Positions 23,101 through 37,252 of a stretch of 64,000 bases of DNA are shown piece after piece. The position numbers and the translations under genes were made by a program. Location: NCBI GenBank assembly GCA_011009095.1, contig VTPC01007341.1, forward strand, positions 36,931 through 100,930, given 5' to 3'. The notes under the pieces are model-generated. The model was not told the origin of the DNA, did no database searches, and saw nothing but the letters and a program-made list of their open reading frames with translations. Each line of letters begins with the position of its first letter. Position 1 is the stretch's first letter. The DNA comes from Ignelater luminosus (Eukaryota; Arthropoda; Insecta; Coleoptera; Elateridae).

Positions 23101-26100
23101 TCAAGTTTTGTGGTTTTTGATAGGAAATTGGCACCTAGGGGCCTTGTTTCGACCCCGATCTCTCAAAGTGATCAAGGCTCCGATACCAAAATTTTATATT
23201 TTTATTGGGAATATATAGATAAATGTGAAGGCTGAACAGCGGAAGAAATGTAACATTTTTGTGGACTTGTAAAATTGATGATGGAATTTTTCAGTTCAAA
23301 GCACCCAAAATATAAAGAAAAATGATGTAATCATAACCTGGGACATTTTCAGCGGGGGGAAATCAGTCATGACAAATTGTTTATTAGATTTATAAATGAT
23401 GAAATCTGCTTGAATGAAATTAGAACAGTAGTAAAGGTAAATACACATTATTTTTGTTTGAGAGTGCAAGCAAAGGAAGTGCTGTTAATAAAAAGAAAAG
23501 TAGACTAAATATAAGTTTTACTAGCAATAAAACGATCAATATTACGTCATAAAATCATGCAAAACGAGCGCATATGTATTATATTCTTTTTAATATTGAG
23601 GTTAGGTTTTGCTGCGGTTGCGAGTAAAATTGAAATGACTTGCGGAGGAATGAAATGACGTTGATACCTTCTAACAACGCTCATTTGAATTCATAACTTT
23701 CTAACATGAAAAATGTCACGTTTCTTTTGTTTTCTGAAAAAAAAGAGAAAGAATAATACTCCAGTAAAATACTACGATTTAGGTTTGCATTTTTTTCAAA
23801 CATTTGAAGGAAACAGCCTATATATTTGTAAAATACAAGATCCAGAGAGAAGACGTTGCATATAAAAATGATGAAACAATAATCAGAGCAAAACATTAAA
23901 ATCCATCAGAAATAGTCATGGGTTACATATAATGAATAATTATAACGGGAGGGAGTAACCCTAAGGAACCTCCAAACCTCAAGTAGCCACTTTTGAGTGT
24001 AAAAGGTAAAAGGGAATAACAACAATTTACTATAAGTCTAGCAAAACTCTAGAAATCTTTTTAATAAAATCCATAGCACTCTCAACGCGTTTACAATCGA
24101 GTTTGTAGAGTTGACATATATTTAGGGTGCTGGAGAATGATATTTCCAAGCGATCTGCTCGTCTGACAGAAATCAATAATTTGGTAGTTTGTGATAGGGG
24201 AAAATCATCAACCAAGAGATATCGCTAAATCTTGTCAAGATGTATCAAAATAGTGGAAAAAAGGGTGATCATCAGCTAGAACCAACGTTGCCGCAGCTTC
24301 AAATCTCCAAATCTGAAGATTTATAACATTTATGATTATTTCTAACGATATGTTTCTCTAGTGAGGCAACCACTCTCATACTAGATTTTAAAATTCCCAA
24401 TATAATGTTTTGCAAATGCTTGTGACCAGGAGCAGGTAGCATGCTATCGTGCTACCAATGACAAAACTTCCGATTGGTTGACTTGTGACAATTGTCGTGG
24501 TAGCACTTAAACTTTAATAACTATCGATACAAACGTTAACAAATTGCTAGCTAAAAATTGGATCAGCTGCCTAGATAATAAACTTACAAGAAGGTTTCTT
24601 ATGCGGGATGTTTGTACCAACAAGGACACCTTGCAACTTGATTATCGAATAAGATGAAACTTCAGATTTGAAATCTTTTATTTCATTTACTTTAATCTAA
24701 TGATGTACGTATCAAGGGCTATTAAAGCCCAAATATCCATATTGCAACCTTATTCATCTCTTGCCCAAACAAGATACACCTTATAAAACTTAATTTTGCA
24801 GTCAAATAGCAACTTTGGATTTGAAACATTGCATTGAGTATAACTAACGAAATCAAAAAAGCGAAATGTGACTCGAACTTTAAAGCTTCTACAATCCTCA
24901 CAAATTGATGCTGTAGAGGTTAAGACATCCGACGCGAGATTGAAAAGCGTAAGATCGAAAATTTAAAATTCTTCCACCAAGTTTAAGATTTCATTTTCAT
25001 GACAAATTAATGTCGATAATTGTCGGAAGTAAAAAAACCCGAGAAATAAGGCTACTTGTCTTAACTTGATAGGAAATATGGTCGTACTTCTAAAAGATAT
25101 GCATTGCACACACTCAGCTTACTGCGAATAAGAATAAACGTAAAGACTCTCGTTCAAAGCGATTTTTTAAAATAAATTCTTTTAATAAAGGAAGGTCTAC
25201 TATGCGTTTTCACTTTTTATTACACAACAGAGTCTTTATCTCGTGGGCTTCTGCTGAGAAAAGGTACTAATCTACTATTAGATGCATCGTTTTAATAATT
25301 CTCATCGTCAGATTTAACAAGGGCCAAATATGAATATAAGTTGTCTGGTTTTATTGCGATCATAATTGTTTTATGAACATGCAGCTGCATAATGAAATAG
25401 ATTGCCCAGGTAACCTCATGAAAAAAAAACGGAAGAAACCTTGTTACACTAATGTGATAGACAAAAGGAGAACCACTTTGTAGATCCAATGGTGGTTTAT
25501 TTTCTTCCAACACGCCGAATATGTCCTAAGAAAGCTAACACAACTTTAAATGTCATACAAAATTTCTTGTAACCCATTCTAGACTATTTTAGATGCAAGA
25601 CCATGCAAAGAGGTCATATTTCTTTTGTTAAGAGTTTAAGATGAGGTTTTCAACCCTTTGAGATTGGCCTCTCCTAAAGAGAATCCTAAATGCTATTGGT
25701 TCATATTGTCAGAAATACCACATTTTCACGCGTAAACTATATAAAGTAGTTTTTTCAGTTGGTCACTGCTTGACTTTGGGAACTAAATTAAAAAAACATG
25801 CCAATTCTTTGAATAAAATGCGACACGCCGTTTTCGAGAAACTAAATGTCAAAATTTTGCTTAAAAACTGCGTTATGCCCATTCATTATCTCCACTTCTA
25901 ATGAAGATACCGTCTACACCAACTGCTAAGCTGATAGGGAGAGCTCATAGTAAGAATTACACCAAAAGTCTCGTTTCATAGGATACTTTCTTTCCGTGAA
26001 ATTGAAAAAACAAGGGATATTTTGACACCCTGTATCTCAATACACGTTTATTAAGAAAATCGGTTTATGATTCTATTTTCTAACCAAACGGGTGGTCATA

Positions 26101-26364
26101 TAAAAAAATCGTATAAAAGATGGGTGCAATTGAGCACGGCAACTTAAACGCTGATAAAAATAGCAACGTAGAAGACAAAAAATATGCCAATCGATGTAAA
26201 CTTATCAGCTACTGCATAAGTCTTCATGTTCAATCTGGTACACAATATTTCTTTTACGTTCACATCTTCAATGTTTGCATTAATCGTATGCCCTGTTTAA
26301 CTGTTGTGTCCGTCTGACAGGGTCATAAATCATAATGTATCTGTCATAGTGATTTAAATACAGA

Positions 26365-26679
26365 ATGTATGTTACGTACTTAGAAACAGTAATGTTCAGA
26401 CGTCGAAAGTGGTTCCTTCATGTGCTTCGTCCTTTCTTCCATTCGGAGGTCTTACCGTCACGTCAGATATTTCTTTCTTTCACTTTCTACAGCTCTACGT
26501 ATGGAAGCCGTAGACACCCGGTGCAACACCTTTCCTTCATAGGGTTGCTCCATGAACATCCATACACCAAGGAAAGGCTGGATTACTGCTGTCCTGGGAC
26601 TTTGCTTAAAAAATGCCTTCCGGAACACGGAGTTAATAAATTGTAAGAGAATACAAAACGAATTCGAGCAGTTGGTCAA
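26365..26679. other. GC-richer block with opposing open frames
   Basis: The plus strand has a 93-codon frame (26365-26646) and a pyrimidine-rich TTTCACTTTCTACAG acceptor ending at 26490. The minus strand has a 73-codon frame (26679-26458) that includes KVLHRVSTASIRRAVESERK. Composition suggests a coding or repeat origin. I cannot choose the strand or family. Confidence 0.25.
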
Positions 26680-29600
26680 ACCAGAATTGTTTTTGGTTAG
26701 TTAACGTTCTTTTATTATTTCTTTCAAAAGCGCCTAACATGCTGAATGCAGAATATTATGGGGGTACAGGTCTAAAATTTATAATAACAAAATCCCTTTA
26801 GTTTATTGTTCTACATCTGAATTTTCAGAAAATATTAAGAGGCTTCAAGGTAAAATTCAGAAATCTGTAGTAATTTGATCTAGATTTCTAAACCAAATTT
26901 AGACACCGATCTAAAGAAAAAACTTTCTTCTGTTAATTGAAACCACAATTTTTCCATTTCTTCATTCGAAAACCAGCATATGTGACAATTGAAAAGGAGT
27001 TTGATAATGTAAGACTGCAGTACAGTATTAATTATCAATTAAAAGCATCTCCCCGACGTTCTTAGTCTTGAATGATAAATTAATGATAAAAGGTTCAAAT
27101 TCGACATTAGTTTGTGAACAAAATCGATTTTGTATTGGGTGGGTCAAAATCAACTCAAATCTAGTCTTCCAAAGAAAAAATCAGTTCGCAATTAAGACAC
27201 GATTCTTGCACGTACTGTTTAACCGGGAAGTTATTCAAAGGGCTAAAACTAAATAGTCAAAAACCAAAAATAAAGACGTTCACCTAAAGCAGATTCTCGA
27301 GCATCAGTATTGAACTGGTTAGTTTAGTTCGATCAACTCACTGATTACAAAAAAAGTAAAAAGTCTTTCAAATCGCGAGATTGTTTTGGCACGCCATCTT
27401 TTATTGTTTTGACGAGCTTTGCGAAGTTAAATGCTACTATTCAAGTATCCATTCAGATCTTCTAGCAATTGGAAGTTGATAAGTTAGGATTTTTATTACT
27501 TAACTATCATACTTATTTCACATTAATGAAGAGTATAAGATGCAACAAAAAAGATATAGCAAGAAGAATGATTTGTTGCACTCGCAATAAAATAGAACAT
27601 AATTAATTGAAAAGATATACTACAGCACAAGATATTCAATTTATTACTTTTTTTATTGAATGTATTATCAGTAAATTAAATTGCAGAATATTAAATTCTA
27701 GTTTAACCAGTCTAATTTGGGAAACATGAAAAACAAAACCACCTTCCTTCCAATTACTTTGATTAATGAAATTCGATATCCTCAAGCATTAGTCGAGAGG
27801 AAGAAGCACTACCTACACGGTTTAAGAGCATTTTTGGATACTATTACGTTCTGTTCGAAGAACAGGAAGTGACTGTATTTTAAACATAAGGCAGTAGGTA
27901 GGTGTTCACCAAGTCGCGTTTTCAAAATAGATTTTATACCCACAACTACACATGTGAACTCTTTTTCACAGCATTCGAACAAAAACAAAATCGCGAACTG
28001 TATGTCATTAAACTTCAAAAACCGCAACACAGCTCTTTCGACTATTAACTATCACATTTCAACATAATCATTCTTCCTGTCCGAGCAGATTAGAGTGAAA
28101 ATTACAAAAGGAAATATCATCTCTCGTATATGCAACATAAATTTCATATTTCATTGTAGGACATTACGTTTTCTCCCGATCGTAAATGATGTTTTCAGTT
28201 GCTATCGCACCTACGCTCAAAACATTCAACCCCTTCGTAAATTTTTGATAAGGTCACGAGCGAGCAACAACCCCGTATTATTAGTGAGAAAAGTTAAAAT
28301 GATAACAACACCGCACATTCTTAGACTCATCTATATATACGCAAATGTTTATTTTACCACCTTGCACATCTGAATTCCAGTATCATTTCCTGGTCTATTT
28401 TAAACCTGCCAAGAGGAGAACTGAGAAGTTGAATTTCTGTCGTTCAAGTTGGTAACATTTTAGGGTCAGCGCTTTTGTGTGATATACTATATTTATTATT
28501 CACAAACGGAAGACAAGTACATTATATTAACACACAAGGAAATTGATAATGCGGCAATTTAAAATCTTGGGAAGAACTGACGGACATAACACATACAGAA
28601 AAGTGTGATAAGGTTAATTTGACCTAGTTCACAAGTGGTGGCAATGGGTTGGAAGCTTTTACATGAAGAAAACATCCAACCTAAATTCCAGCATGTAGAT
28701 TACATCATATTTTTCATAAATAGACGCTATTAACTTGAAATATTATAAGAATTCTCTAGATTATAATAAAATCCATCATACTGTATGACAGTCATTTAAT
28801 ATGAAATAGAATTCAAGGTTAGAACTTACGGTACACGTCAGATTTTATAAAGTGGAAAATTCGTTGTGGCAAAACAAAATTACAGCATAATCGAATTTCC
28901 TTCGACAAAATTTTCTTTTTCACAAAGAATTAAATTGAGTTAACCTACAATAACATTTCAGGTCGAACAATTTTTATTTTTTTTTTGACGTTTTTGTTTG
29001 GTAATTGTGGCATTTTAGAGTATTTAACGTATGATGGTTACTGAACACGCTTAGCGTAGATTTCTGCTTTTTGTAAATCTAAAAATATAAATAAAATGAC
29101 TTACGGCAGCCTGAACATATTTGACAATATTATCCACAATAATTTTCCACATAACACAAACACACAAAAAATGTAAACAAATTGGTATAAATGAAGTGAA
29201 ATGATATGAAAATCACAATGGCTTGATTGTATTCGTGGTAAATTATTATATGAAATGTGTTCCAACAGAACTATTTCATTTTTCTTTAGATGACTCAAAA
29301 GTTACAAACAATACCGAGTAATAAACGGAGGAAAATTGATAAGCACTTTATTTCTTGGAAATCTCACGTATCTTTCTCCCCGGTTTAACTTGCAAAATCA
29401 TCGTGACTTTATTGCAATGTCCATGACTAAAGCAAAAGAAATTGTTTCATATTAAATGGAAAGTTAAGTATACAGTGTGTTCAAAATTCGAGGCTGTTAA
29501 AAATAAGACTATTAATTTTTTAAAAGTCAAATGTCTTTGCAAGTATTAACGTCACAAAAAAAGGGATAGGAAAAAACTACCTAGAAATTAAAAATTTACA

Positions 29601-30489
29601 ACATAGGAAAAAGATTAACGCAGACAGGATTTTGCAATCGAACGCCTACTTGATTTTAGTGTTATTGCATAGCTCGTTTTTCAGGCTTTATTGTTTTAGA
29701 AAGGTTATTCAATTAAATCATTTTTCTTATGCTAATCCTAGTTGAGTACAATGTTGAACGGTGGACAGTTATAAAGCTTTCTTTCTAAAAATCATTGAAT
29801 AAAACAAGAAAATGACTTTTAATGAACTTTGTTTGCAAAATAACATAATTTGCAAACTTGCCATTCTTTATTTTATTAAATGATTTCTAACAATGATGAC
29901 TTATTCAGAAAAACCTATTACCGTCATACTACGCCAATTATCCACAGTATATTGCTATTTAATTTAAAAACTCATTCTTATTTAGTAACTTCCAAAAGCA
30001 AAAACACAACTATAGTACGTCTCTCCCGTATCTGTCAACGTCAAAATATCCTAATTTATGTTAGCTAGAAATATAATTTGATTTTTTATAAAATAACAAA
30101 AAGAGTAATCAAGCAACTGCATGTTTTGCCAACTTTCAAGTACTTTGACAGATATTATAGAAAAAATGTACTTACTATACATATCCCTGAAAAGCATTCC
30201 AAGCGAGTTAGTCAACAGAATCAAAAGCAAGTAGACATCCAATTAAAAAGCATCTTCCGTCTGTACCCTCGGTTTGTATCAATGTGTGTCAAATTATCTT
30301 ACCTTTACTTCTTCGTTTTATTCAATATCAAGATTTCAGAAAATCTAGAAACTCTTGTTTCAACAAATATCTACATTACTTTGCGGGAACCAGAGAATGT
30401 TTCCTGTAACGGCCCTTTAAATTTAATATTGCAGACACACCACATACTGTTGCTTTGCCATCTGCGACTTCACACTTATAATCTTCACG

Positions 30490-30564
30490 TCAGCATTCAT
30501 CTCCTCCCGCCGTTACACAAGCGCAAGCGAGCACAGCCGCGAGCAGACCGCACGCTTCGAACAT
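30490..30564 (-). CDS. Short frame with signal-peptide-like sequence
   Basis: From an ATG at 30564 in a good insect context (CGACAATG) the frame reads MFEACGLLAAVLACACVTAG then GDEC and stops. The hydrophobic core LLAAVLACAC looks like a secretion signal. The area is GC-rich against its surroundings. If it is a first exon, a donor must precede the stop; the only in-phase GT is the weak TGT/GTAACG after 16 codons. It could equally be an upstream open frame in a 5' untranslated exon, or chance. Confidence 0.2.
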   Translation of the reverse strand: MFEACGLLAAVLACACVTAGGDEC

Positions 30565-31424
30565 TGTCGTAAGCCTCCTCAAATTTTATTTATTCTTTTC
30601 CGGGTTGAAGAAGAATCTTCAACTAAAATGAACCTCATTGCTCTTTGGGAAGTTGTTCCACAGCGGGGAAATATTAGCACTTGTATTAATTTAGCGTTCC
30701 ATTCCGATATTTAATGGGATTCATCTTTTTTTACTTGAAAACGACACCACTTCTACTTGGGAGAAAAATCCGAAAACGCTTTCTTTGCTCAAATAAGAAC
30801 ATGTCAAAAATCATAAAATTACTGGTTTTCCCAGTGGCGTAACTTATTTATTTTAATTCTGGTAAAAATATCAAGGTTAAAATTTCGCCGTCTCGATTTC
30901 GTAGTAACCTGCATCACGTTTTTCCCAGGAAAAACACGCGATTCCCATTTGATAAGACGTTGAAGATGTTAGCAATCAAAAGATGTCAGCAAGAGGGGCG
31001 TGTATGAACAACACTGCCGTGGGACCCGATTCTTGATGGATTCTTGGTCTAATTCAAATACCGTAGATGTTACATTACATTAAGATGTTTACCAGGAGGC
31101 GTCAATTGTCAATTCAGGAAATATGCACGTATACACGAACGCATGCTCAAGGCTTCTTTCAGAAAAGAATTATTTCGAACAAAGAATTGAGTCTACTATA
31201 ATCTCCTCAACTTTAAATTTCCAACAAGAAAATTTGTAGACGTCACCTATCGGCTTAAGTGTTATTTATCTCGCAGATGCTTCAGTTCATATTCCAGTCA
31301 ATGACAATGTAGAAAGTTGGTATTTTAGGTATCCCTTGTGCGTTTGCACAATTCGCTTTTTTTGTTTTACACTTAATTGTTAACAACGAAAATGCGTACA
31401 CCCAAGACATAATTTAACACTGCA

Positions 31425-31930
31425 GCATGGTGCTTATTCCACAATAGTCTAGGCCGAAATATACATTAGCGATTGGTTTTCAGGAAAATCTTAAGGGGGG
31501 TAATTAGATCGAAAGCATTCTCATTCTAACTGATGGTCAAGCTACCTTACAAGGAATGACACGCCATCAAATGAGACTAGTCTGAGACTGTTTACAAAAT
31601 TTCACAACCGTAATAAGCCACAGCAAGGTAACGTACATGTGTGTGTGTCCAAAATCTATTTAGACACATACAAGGCACGAAACAGTTTTACTGGTCCAAA
31701 CCGGTGTGTGGCATCTCTAGGACCTCCATTCGTGGCTCGCTGATTGGATGAACTATTAAGCAACACCAGCATTACTGGTCTGCCACTGGTAACTGTTATT
31801 TTGCAATTAAAATCACAAATCAAGCTAGTAACGATACTGATAACCTGTCACCGTATCATACGAAAATACATTCATACGATGGTATTTTCAGGTAAAACCC
31901 CATTTGTAGAGAAGCAGTCTACCATATAAT
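31425..31930 (+). pseudogene. LINE RNase H domain remnant
   Basis: Decayed end of a non-LTR retrotransposon ORF2 on the plus strand. Read across frames: GAYSTIV*AEIYISDW near 31431-31480 matches the start of retroelement RNase H (the pattern AEI-A). ILILTDGQATLQGM near 31520-31560 matches the second acidic block (ILTDSQAAL). TGPNRCVASLGPPF near 31690-31730 corresponds to the TGPEP-CG region. HQHYWSATGNC near 31766-31800 matches the following tail. Jockey-clade LINEs usually lack RNase H, so this is more likely an I, R1 or LOA type. Stops and frameshifts make it non-functional. The reverse-transcriptase part is not seen upstream. Confidence 0.5.
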
Positions 31931-34900
31931 CTAGTACATACTACAATCGCAGAGGAAACTAAGAAAGTAGAAATATAGTATGCAAAGGAATCAATGGGGA
32001 AAATGCCTTGGCAGGGCTAAACTAATAAAGATCTATCTGATTTAAAGAAAGCTGAAAAATGAATGTTTGACCTCAAAATTAAAATCCATTTTCATTTATT
32101 CCTAAGCCTGGTTGTATTTCTTGCGTTGGCTAATGGGAGATTGTGTAGATAAAATAACATTCACTGTCGACGCATTGGAGACTTTCAGTTTAGAAACATA
32201 AAGAAACTTTTTGAAATATTAATTTTCGAATAGTCTCAGATTCTTGACTTCCAGAAGAACATATTTTACTGAAGAGAATCTCGAACAAACGGTCACTGAT
32301 AATGTTAACTCTCAACTATTTAATTTGGGTTACGGTTAGTCGTGCGTCTATGAAAAATGGTCTCGACCATCCCGCAGTTTGGTTATTACTACCCCATCAC
32401 CAACAAAGCCTAAACTAAATGCGTGAATGTCCTGGTTCTTGTAGAGTAGTTCAATTTATTTAAGTTTTATTTGCTTTAAGAAATTTTAATATCAGAAACT
32501 AAATACAAAACATTTTGCCCAAAGTTTTTAATTGTAGAAGCACTAGGTATGAAAGATAATGAAAACCATACCAGTGGCTGCAGATTCCGTATTGACAACT
32601 ACCATAGCTTCACGAGAGCTGTAAAAATTGTTAGATCTGGAGAGCCAGTATTTATAAAAAGAAGGAGACTGGAAATATGAAAATCTAAGAGCTCAAACCG
32701 TAGGAATTGTAACACTACTTGATTCACCTAGCAAGGTATTTGATTTTCAATTCTTTCGACTTCTAACTGATCACAAAATTCAGAAAAATCATTTACTTGC
32801 AAATGAATGAATTACCTATTCACCTATAAAAGTGATTTCTGAAAAGATTTTTGTTTTTAATTTCACAACATGCATCAGAATCACCCTGTATAACACGATT
32901 GACGGTTTTACGACCCTCTACTTCAGTGACTGACGTTCAACGCTGCAGATGAATTGTTGGTATCCCATGATCAAGATTTGTTATTCCTCCTGATGATGAA
33001 TTTTACTATCAAAATTTGGCATTCATTGTTCCTTGGAGAACCCCCAAATTTTAAATAAAACCCTTTTTAATGGTTCTTGTAATTCTACTTTAAGAAAATG
33101 CAAATCTAAATTATGCCCTGAATAATGTGAGGCACATAATGGAATTATAAATTAAAATTTGGATAATTACGTTGAAGGCTGAAAGATTTTGAAACGCCTT
33201 AACAGAAATTTATTGATGCATTAATCATAATTAGTTAACTAAAATTGTTTGCATCAGTCTTAATTTTTAAGTTAAATAAAAATTAATTGATAGTCGGAAA
33301 TCTCGGAGACAATTAGTTCCTTCGAGACTACGATTAGACGAGAATCCTGAAAATTCCATCGAATGAAAGAAACTCCAGAGAAAAGAGAGATCCGACACTA
33401 ATTGGTAAGGAAAAGGTTTACAAGAAACGTCAAGGTCGACGGAGTAATTGTACATTGAACTTAAGTGAATTGGAAAGTATCACATACGATGCACAAGGCA
33501 TATCCACAAAATAGCCTTGATATAAATACTTAAACAGAACGTGATATGTTTCCACTATATCCGTACAAGTATTGTAAAGTTAAAAAAAAATGAAAAAGGA
33601 AGAGATTTGTTGCCAACAGGTATTGAATTACCTGATTAACGTGCCAAAGCACGCTTTCCTTAATGGTTCACATAAAATTTGTAAAGACACACAAAATCTA
33701 CTCTGGAAAACCCCAAACGTGCCTACTCTTCTGCCGCAAAATTTACGGAAAAGAGCATTCATTTTTGCTTTAAGAATGAATTTTTAAAATCCCAATATAG
33801 AGAAGTATCGATGCAGAGGTTAGTTTTGTTTTTTATCGACGGCATGTTGATTAAAATTAAATTAAATATAAAATTTTAAAAACCTCCATTAACTTTAGGT
33901 ATAAATATTAGTATGGCGTCGAGGTTAAAAATAAAAACTTTATGACTGAATATAAACTTTATGTTGTAGGAGTACGTGATTGCGTATGTAACTTGCATTT
34001 TGAAGGTTATTTGTGGAACAAAACGTAATAAAAAAGACCAAAATTAAACATAAATATTAATTCTTTAATTCATTATATTATGATAAGATGTATGTACAAT
34101 TACCAATATACTAATATAAAAGCAAATCATTACATGGTGTTGTTTTTTTAAAAGAAATCAATTAAATTAGAGATTTACCGATAAAATGGCATCGTACATA
34201 TATTTCAAATCGTATCTATAATTGTAAAAATGTAGTAAATTGTACAATTCAATACATTTCCCAGTTGGTAATCAAATCATTGGAGGTATGTTTGTATTCA
34301 AGATGTTTCTCATTTGTCATTTCTAATGCATGGGGCTTTAAGCTTCTCAGGTGGCCATCACTTTGCAATGTTCGGTATGTAAAGTCTGAGATAGACTGGA
34401 TATCCTTTTCTCAAAAGTAACAATAATTTCTAAGGTTATGGCAAAAAGACTTGAATGAGTCACATTTTTAAATTTGGGGAAATTTCGTACAGAAAAGTTG
34501 CTATTGGGTATTGGTATTGAGAATAAGTTGTTTCAGTTATACAAGTGCGAAACCTCAAACATAAAGCTAGACGAAAGAAAAAGGAAAACCGTCTGAATGT
34601 GCAAAGAAAACAAGTAGCTACAAAAAATGGTTTTAGATTAGGACATGGGCCTGGCATTGATAAGCTTTCTTAATAAAGGTCATTGTATCAATACCGTTAT
34701 AAATATAAAGTTTCAAGAACATTCTACACATAGAACAGAAAAGGGAATTAGAAAAATCTCTATTGTGTTTTTGCACGTAGAATCAATAGACGCGCAAGAG
34801 TCTGAAAGACCCAAGAATCCTTCAAAGACCAAAAACCAACAATAACCCAACGAACCATAAACGCCCGGAGATTTAATAAAAATCCAGAACCCGTAAAGAC

Positions 34901-35545
34901 CTAAAGGTTCACAACAATCGAGAACTTCGCAAAGACTTACATGTTCACATTACCAGGAAACCCGCAGAAACGTGCAAGTCCGCAAGGATTTAGAATCCCA
35001 TAGAAAATGAAAATGTAGATGGTGAGAAATCTCGCCGAATATCTGTTCAGTGTGCAAAACATATTTTAGTGCCTTTAAAAATCAGAGAACCATCAATAAA
35101 TTAATTCAAAGCAAGAAATTCTAAATTTTTAACTATTACGTGGAGAATCAATTTGCCTATTCTTCCAAATAGCGCATAAAGAATGATTGGAAAGTCTCCT
35201 CGTCATATTCAATCCTCGATTCTGTAGTAAATCAAAAATTGAATGTATGATTTTCAGACTGGAGGATTTTTGCGATTCTGCAATCTTCAAACAGCTTGAG
35301 CCAACAGATGAATAAGGCCCCCAAAATGATCCTCGAGGTGTAAATCTAAAGTCACTCGCATTTATGTACCTGATATAGTATTTGTGTTAAGAGTAGTGGA
35401 ATACAATTTTCGAAGTTGTGTTTTATGTTATGCATATTTGGTCTGAAAAGTAATGAAGTTCTGAGTCTCTTGGTAAGTTGCGGAAGAATCTAATTTGGAA
35501 TGAAGCAACTTTAATAGAAAAGTGTTTTGGGAATATTAAAAAAAA
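31931..35545. other. AT-rich intronic DNA
   Basis: Apart from a transposon-like end at 32880-32890 (AGAATCACCCTG then TA), a GC-richer patch at 33295-33440 with a plus-strand TTG/GTAAGG donor, and the degenerate repeat at 34880-34995, I see nothing recognisable. Confidence 0.45.
34880..34995. repeat. Degenerate minisatellite, about 36-40 bp units
   Basis: Three consecutive degenerate units begin near 34886 (AACCCGTAAAGACCTAAAGG), 34926 (CTTCGCAAAGACTTACATG) and 34962 (CCCGCAGAAACGTGCAAG). They share CCGYARARAC and GTTCACA blocks. Unit edges are approximate. Confidence 0.35.
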
Positions 35546-35548
35546 AAC

Positions 35549-35830
35549 GCAGTCCAAAAAGGCTCCTGTTGTGTCTCGTAATCTAGTTCCATGGTGGAAG
35601 CGGCACTGGTTAAAAGCAGTCTTATGATTTTGTGAATTGATTAAACAAGATCACCTTCAGTTAAGTTTGATAGATTTCCACCATTAAGCGTTAAAAATTG
35701 CTCTTTTGAATACCAAGAGCAGCTCTAGAAAACTTCCCTATTGGGAGGAAGATGTTTAGTACTTGCAAAAGATAATTTTTTTAACATTCAGAACGAGGTC
35801 AAAAGAGCAGGGAAGAAAAATACTTTGTTT
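35549..35830 (+). pseudogene. Possible LINE ORF2 linker remnant
   Basis: The plus strand reads KTQSKKAPVVSRNLVPWWKR followed by HWLKAVL. The VPWW block followed by basic residues resembles the VPWWNEEC motif between endonuclease and reverse transcriptase in I/jockey LINEs. In shifted frames a basic stretch with TKSSSRKLPYWEE follows. No reverse-transcriptase core is found, so the call is tentative. It lies 3' of the RNase H remnant at 31.5 kb and so is not the same insertion in normal order. Confidence 0.3.
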
Positions 35831-36493
35831 GGTCGTAAGTTATAGTTGATATTTTAATTTTCTCAAAACAAAACAAAATGATTTGTTCTTGTATGGTTTA
35901 TATCTTTAATTTCAAGTTTGTATGGATTTAAAAATCCTTTGAAATCTTATTGGAGATATTTTTTTATAACGAATAAAAGTTAAAGCTTAAAAACGAATTG
36001 CTTTGAGGTCGAATAGTTAAGACGCCACTGGTTTTGAATCCATATGCATGATTCTGGAAAAGTCATTGTTTGTTAGTTGGTATGCACTTTATAAACTAGA
36101 TGTAATTGCACTAGATCTATTCTGCCGTGATGTACCGTGTTTATCATCAAACTTGAAATTTAGATTGCAGAAAATGTCAAAAACTAAGATAGATATCGAA
36201 ATGGCGTTTTGACCGTTGAACTTAGGTTGGTCATCTCTTCCAGAATATACGAAATAATTCTGACGATTTAAAGAAATGCCCATTGCTAAAAAAGGTATCC
36301 ATTGTAACATTGATGTTACTGTGCTTCTGAATTAACTGCGTTGAGCAGCACCTTTACGTAGACTGTAAGAAAGTTTGAGTTACGAGCAAGTCACTTGGTT
36401 AAAACTGTGTGCAGCAACATACGTTTTAAAAGGCTCTCTGCAGTCTTCGTTTCATTTTCAATGATTGCGACTATATATTGGCAAGTCACTATA

Positions 36494-36904
36494 CAGGGTG
36501 AGTTTTTTCCGATGTTTAGTAAGGGGACCTCGGAAACGAGCGGAGATAAAGAGACGATTAAATGGGGAAAGAATTGCAGTTTTACGAACTTAATTTAATG
36601 AGCTTTTTGTTTTTTTGGAAAAAATGCATGGCTAACTAGACATCTCGCACAAATAATCGTTTTGTTATTTTGTTTGGTGCATATGGCTCTGTTATTATAG
36701 ACTTTAATAAAAATGTGAAGAGGAAAAAGATGTAGGTCATTATGTGCTTAATAATACGGTCTAACCAATTTTTTTATTTAAGCTATAATTTTTGAGTTAT
36801 GACACAAACTTGTATTTTTTCTAATGGAAACCATAGTCGGCCATGACTTTATAAAAAAGGCCCTTTTTCCACGATTCTAATGATATACCACTTGACATAG
36901 TTAT
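36494..36904 (+). repeat. Left terminal inverted repeat
   Basis: Matches 37561-37973 in inverse orientation, from CAGGGTGAG at the outer edge to ACCACTTGACATAGTTAT at the inner edge. Confidence 0.85.
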
Positions 36905-37252
36905 ATGTTTTTTCATTTTCGAACCGTTCAAGTAGTACCCTATGGAAACAATTGATAGATGCGCATCGCGTTTTATAATACAATTCAGGTTAGTTATTGA
37001 AATTTTTCTTTTAATTTCGAAATTATAAACATAATTATTTTGGTGTAAAATATTTATTCTGTTGGAGTTACAATTTTAAATAAAAATAATTTCTGAGAAA
37101 CTAATAAACAGAGAATGACAAATGATAAATTAAGAAACAATAATGAAAATTAGGATATAAATAAAGTAGTACCAAAACAACGTAATTAAAGTAAGCAAAG
37201 TATTTAAGACTAAAGATGTTCAAAAGGTCCACCATTATGATTAATGTACAAG

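Larger units (their letters stand above)
23101..31420 (-). other. Large intron, middle part
   Basis: AT-rich DNA. Items: a transposon-like end at about 26024-26032 (GACACCCTG then TA), a GC-richer block at 26395-26645, another transposon-like end at 29474 (TACAGTGTGTTCAAAATTC), and a short signal-peptide-like frame at 30490-30564. Elsewhere (23.1-25.9, 26.7-29.4 and 29.5-30.4 kb) I see nothing recognisable. Confidence 0.45.

Noticed and set aside
24432..24455. Hairpin GGTAGCATGCTATCGTGCTACC
   Set aside because: The stem is only 7 bp with an 8-base loop. There is no sign of a conserved RNA or regulatory context.
30078..30572. Longest plus-strand frame outside transposons (164 codons)
   Set aside because: The composition is AT-driven with no motif, and it overlaps the more GC-rich minus-strand start region in another frame. 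I judged it a chance frame.
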